Made by a program: the position numbers and the translations under genes. DNA of 23,360 nucleotides. It comes from JACJWR01 sp964556255. GTDB taxonomy: Bacteria > Actinomycetota > Actinomycetes > S36-B12 > UBA10799. The DNA lies in the NCBI GenBank assembly GCA_964556255.1, contig CAZKVQ010000047.1, forward strand, positions 1 through 23,360, read 5' to 3'. Shown here piece by piece: positions 21,001 through 23,360 of this stretch (position 1 is the first letter of the stretch; every line of letters begins with the position of its first letter). Below the pieces are notes generated by a model. That model saw nothing but the letters and a program-made list of their open reading frames with translations, was not told where the DNA came from and did no database searches.

Positions 21001-23360
21001 ATGTACCGCCCGGTGCCCGCACAGGTCGACCTGCCGTCGATGGAGCGCGAGGTCCTTGACTTCTGGCGGGACAAAGACGTCTTCCATCGCAGCCTCGCGG
21101 CGACGGCCGAGGGTGACCCCTGGGTGTTCTACGAGGGACCCCCAACGGCGAATGGCACTCCAGGGACCCACCACATCGAAGCCCGCGTCTTCAAGGACGT
21201 CTTCCCCAGGTTCAAGACGATGCAGGGGCGCTACGTGCCACGGAAGGCGGGCTGGGACTGCCACGGGCTCCCGGTGGAACTCGCGGTCGAACGGGAATTG
21301 GGATTCTCCGGCAAGGGCGACATCGAGGCCTACGGCATCGAGGAGTTCAACGCCAAGTGCCGCGAGTCAGTGTTGCGCCACGTCGACGAATTCGGCGTCA
21401 TGACGGAGCGGATGGGCTACTGGGTCGACATGGACCAGGCCTATTGGACGATGTCCAGTGACTACATAGAGAGCGTCTGGTGGTCACTGGCGAAGATCCA
21501 CGGGGACGGCCTGCTGGTGGAGGACCACCGGGTCTCGCCCTATTGCCCCCGATGCGGCACCACCTTGAGCGACCACGAGTTGGCCCAGGGTTACGAGAAC
21601 GTCACCGACCCCTCCGTCTTCGTCCGGATGCCCGTGATCGGCGGCGACCTGGCGCAGCGTTTCCCCGGCATCACGCTGCTTGTGTGGACGACTACGCCTT
21701 GGACGTTGGTCTCGAACACCGCGGTGGCCGTCTCCCCCGACGCCGAGTACGCGATCGTGCGCACCGCGGACGGCGAGACGCTGGTGGTGGCGGAGGCCCT
21801 GCGCGAGGCCGTCGTCGGCGATGCCGAGGTTCTCGAACGGGTCAGCGGTCATTCGCTGGAGCACACCTCCTACCGGGCACCCTTCGACCTGGTCGAGGTC
21901 CCCGAGGCGCACTACGTGATCACCGGCGACTACGTCACAACCGAGGACGGATCTGGGCTGGTTCACATCGCGCCGGCCTTCGGCGCCGACGACCTCGACG
22001 TTGCCCGGGGCTACGGCCTGCCGGTGGTGAATCCGGTACATGCCGACGGCACCTTCGACCCGGCGGTGCCATTGGTCGGCGGGATGTTCTTCAAGGATGC
22101 CGATCCGGTGCTGGTCGATGATCTTCGATCCCGCGGGCTGCTGTTCGCCAAGCTCGACTTCGAACACAACTATCCGCATTGTTGGCGCTGCCACACTCCC
22201 TTGCTGTATTACGCGCAGCCTTCCTGGTACATCCGGACGACAGCTGTCAAGGACCGGCTGCTGGCCGAGAACGAAGCAACCAATTGGTACCCGGAGACGA
22301 TCAAGTGGGGCCGCTACGGGGACTGGCTGGTCAACAACATCGACTGGGCCCTATCGCGCAACCGCTACTGGGGAACTCCGTTGCCCCTGTGGCGCTGCCC
22401 GGAGGGTCACGTGACGGCGGTCTCCTCATTGTTGGACCTCTCAGACAAGTCGGGACACGACGTGGTCGGACTCGACCCGCACCGGCCGTTCGTGGACGAC
22501 ATCACGATCGCCTGTGACACCTGCGGCGAGCAGGCGACCCGAGTACCCGAGGTGATCGACTGCTGGTACGACTCCGGCGCGATGCCCTTCGCACAGTTCG
22601 GCTACCCCCATCGAGATGTCGAGCTCTTCGCCGAGCGCTACCCGGCGGACTTCGTCTGCGAGGCCATCGACCAGACGCGCGGCTGGTTCTACACCCTGAT
22701 GGCGGTCGGCACGCTCGCGTTCGATCAGTCGTCGTACCGCAATGTGTTGTGTCTGGGTCACATCCTGGACGCCGACGGACGGAAGATGAGCAAACACCTG
22801 GGCAACGTGCTGGAACCCATCCCCCTGATGGATGCCCACGGAGCCGACGCCGTGCGGTGGTTCATGCTCGCCGCCGGCTCACCGTGGCAGGCGCGCCGGG
22901 TCAGCCATGAAGCCATCGACGATGTGGTTCGCCGGGTGCTGTTGACCTACTGGAACACCGTCAGCTTCCAGTCGCTGTATGGCCGCACCGCCGGCTGGGA
23001 TCCGGCCGACGGTGCCGGCGAGGCGCCGCTGACATCTTTGGACCGATGGGCGCTCTCAGAGGCCTCGCGCACGGTCACTGCGGTCACCGAGGCGCTGGAG
23101 AAGTTCGACACACAGGCAGCTGGGCGTGCGCTGTCGACCTTCGTGGACGATCTGTCCAACTGGTACGTGCGACGCAACCGCAGACGGTTCTGGCAGGGAG
23201 ATCCAGCAGCCCTAGCGACGCTGCATGAGTGCCTGCACACGGTAACGCTCCTGATGGCCCCCTTCACCCCCTTCATCACCGACCGGGTGTGGACGGACCT
23301 CTTCGCCGAGACGACCGGCATCGAATCGGTGCACCTGGCCGAGTGGCCGCAGGCAGATCC
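21001..23360 (+). CDS. ileS: Isoleucyl-tRNA synthetase, N-terminal part
   Basis: Class I synthetase that charges tRNA-Ile. The frame is open from the ATG at 21001 to the right edge (786 codons, no stop), so the C-terminus is missing. Visible features: YRPVPAQVDLPSME at the N-terminus, PPTANGTPGTHH (47-58) as the HIGH-type motif, VFKDVFPRFKTMQG, KAGWDCHGLPVE, the editing (CP1) domain including LLVWTTTPWTLVSNTAVAV and GSGLVHIAPAFGADD, CWYDSGAMPF, and the signature KMSKHLGN (KMSKH at 595-599). A histidine after KMSK and the GRKMSKHLGN context are typical of the eukaryote/archaea-like IleS type. An AAGGA ribosome site lies seven bases before the ATG. Divergent from the DksA-like gene. Confidence 0.97.
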   Translation, partial: MYRPVPAQVDLPSMEREVLDFWRDKDVFHRSLAATAEGDPWVFYEGPPTANGTPGTHHIEARVFKDVFPRFKTMQGRYVPRKAGWDCHGLPVELAVERELGFSGKGDIEAYGIEEFNAKCRESVLRHVDEFGVMTERMGYWVDMDQAYWTMSSDYIESVWWSLAKIHGDGLLVEDHRVSPYCPRCGTTLSDHELAQGYENVTDPSVFVRMPVIGGDLAQRFPGITLLVWTTTPWTLVSNTAVAVSPDAEYAIVRTADGETLVVAEALREAVVGDAEVLERVSGHSLEHTSYRAPFDLVEVPEAHYVITGDYVTTEDGSGLVHIAPAFGADDLDVARGYGLPVVNPVHADGTFDPAVPLVGGMFFKDADPVLVDDLRSRGLLFAKLDFEHNYPHCWRCHTPLLYYAQPSWYIRTTAVKDRLLAENEATNWYPETIKWGRYGDWLVNNIDWALSRNRYWGTPLPLWRCPEGHVTAVSSLLDLSDKSGHDVVGLDPHRPFVDDITIACDTCGEQATRVPEVIDCWYDSGAMPFAQFGYPHRDVELFAERYPADFVCEAIDQTRGWFYTLMAVGTLAFDQSSYRNVLCLGHILDADGRKMSKHLGNVLEPIPLMDAHGADAVRWFMLAAGSPWQARRVSHEAIDDVVRRVLLTYWNTVSFQSLYGRTAGWDPADGAGEAPLTSLDRWALSEASRTVTAVTEALEKFDTQAAGRALSTFVDDLSNWYVRRNRRRFWQGDPAALATLHECLHTVTLLMAPFTPFITDRVWTDLFAETTGIESVHLAEWPQAD

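Noticed and set aside
1..23360. Mobile elements, CRISPR arrays, tRNA or rRNA genes
   Set aside because: No transposase, integrase, terminal repeats, regularly spaced repeats or tRNA-like folds were recognised; gene content is uniformly core metabolism and housekeeping.

Overview
The window is a GC-rich, densely packed stretch of bacterial core genome, most likely from a high-GC actinomycete. The evidence is gene content and order: hisD-C-B-H-A-F, hisI-trpE, the actinobacterial membrane families TIGR02234, HGxxPAAW, DUF2567 and CD225/DUF2752, a PriA-type HisA, and an lspA-rluD-like-DksA-like-ileS block. Frequent GTG starts, four-base start/stop overlaps (ATGA or GTGA) and several start codons 6-7 nt behind a TANNNT hexamer also fit. 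I cannot name the genus. No mobile element, tRNA, rRNA, CRISPR array or prophage was found. No gene-free stretch exceeds 300 bases; the longest is 20745-21000.

Layout. Minus strand, read right to left from 13386: hisD, hisC, hisB, a 53-residue membrane protein, hisH, hisA (PriA type) and hisF form one tightly coupled histidine operon. A plus-strand TIGR03085 gene (7449-8090) then interrupts the run, overlapping hisF tail to tail. The minus run resumes at 7391: hisI, trpE, a TIGR02234 membrane protein, an HGxxPAAW membrane protein, a response regulator, a sensor histidine kinase, a CD225 protein, a DUF2752 protein, trpC and trpB (cut by the left edge). So trpE and trpC are separated by a complete two-component system and four small membrane proteins.

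Right of hisD lies a divergent plus-strand ybaK-like gene with a lysine-rich tail (13491-14126). It converges on a minus-strand pair, dnaE and a DUF2567 membrane protein. Upstream of dnaE are a perfect 20-bp hairpin terminator and a DUF4190 protein. Next comes a minus-strand operon: DksA/TraR zinc-finger protein, lspA and an RluA-family pseudouridine synthase. Divergent from it, the plus-strand ileS runs off the right edge.

Function. The left half makes histidine and tryptophan; PriA probably serves both pathways, since actinomycetes usually lack trpF. The right half holds housekeeping replication, lipoprotein maturation, rRNA modification and translation genes. I found no clearly new system. 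The points most worth a second look are the two-component system among the trp genes, the lysine-rich YbaK tail, the structured ileS leader without a visible T-box, the 53-residue his-operon protein, and a set of predicted leaderless promoters.
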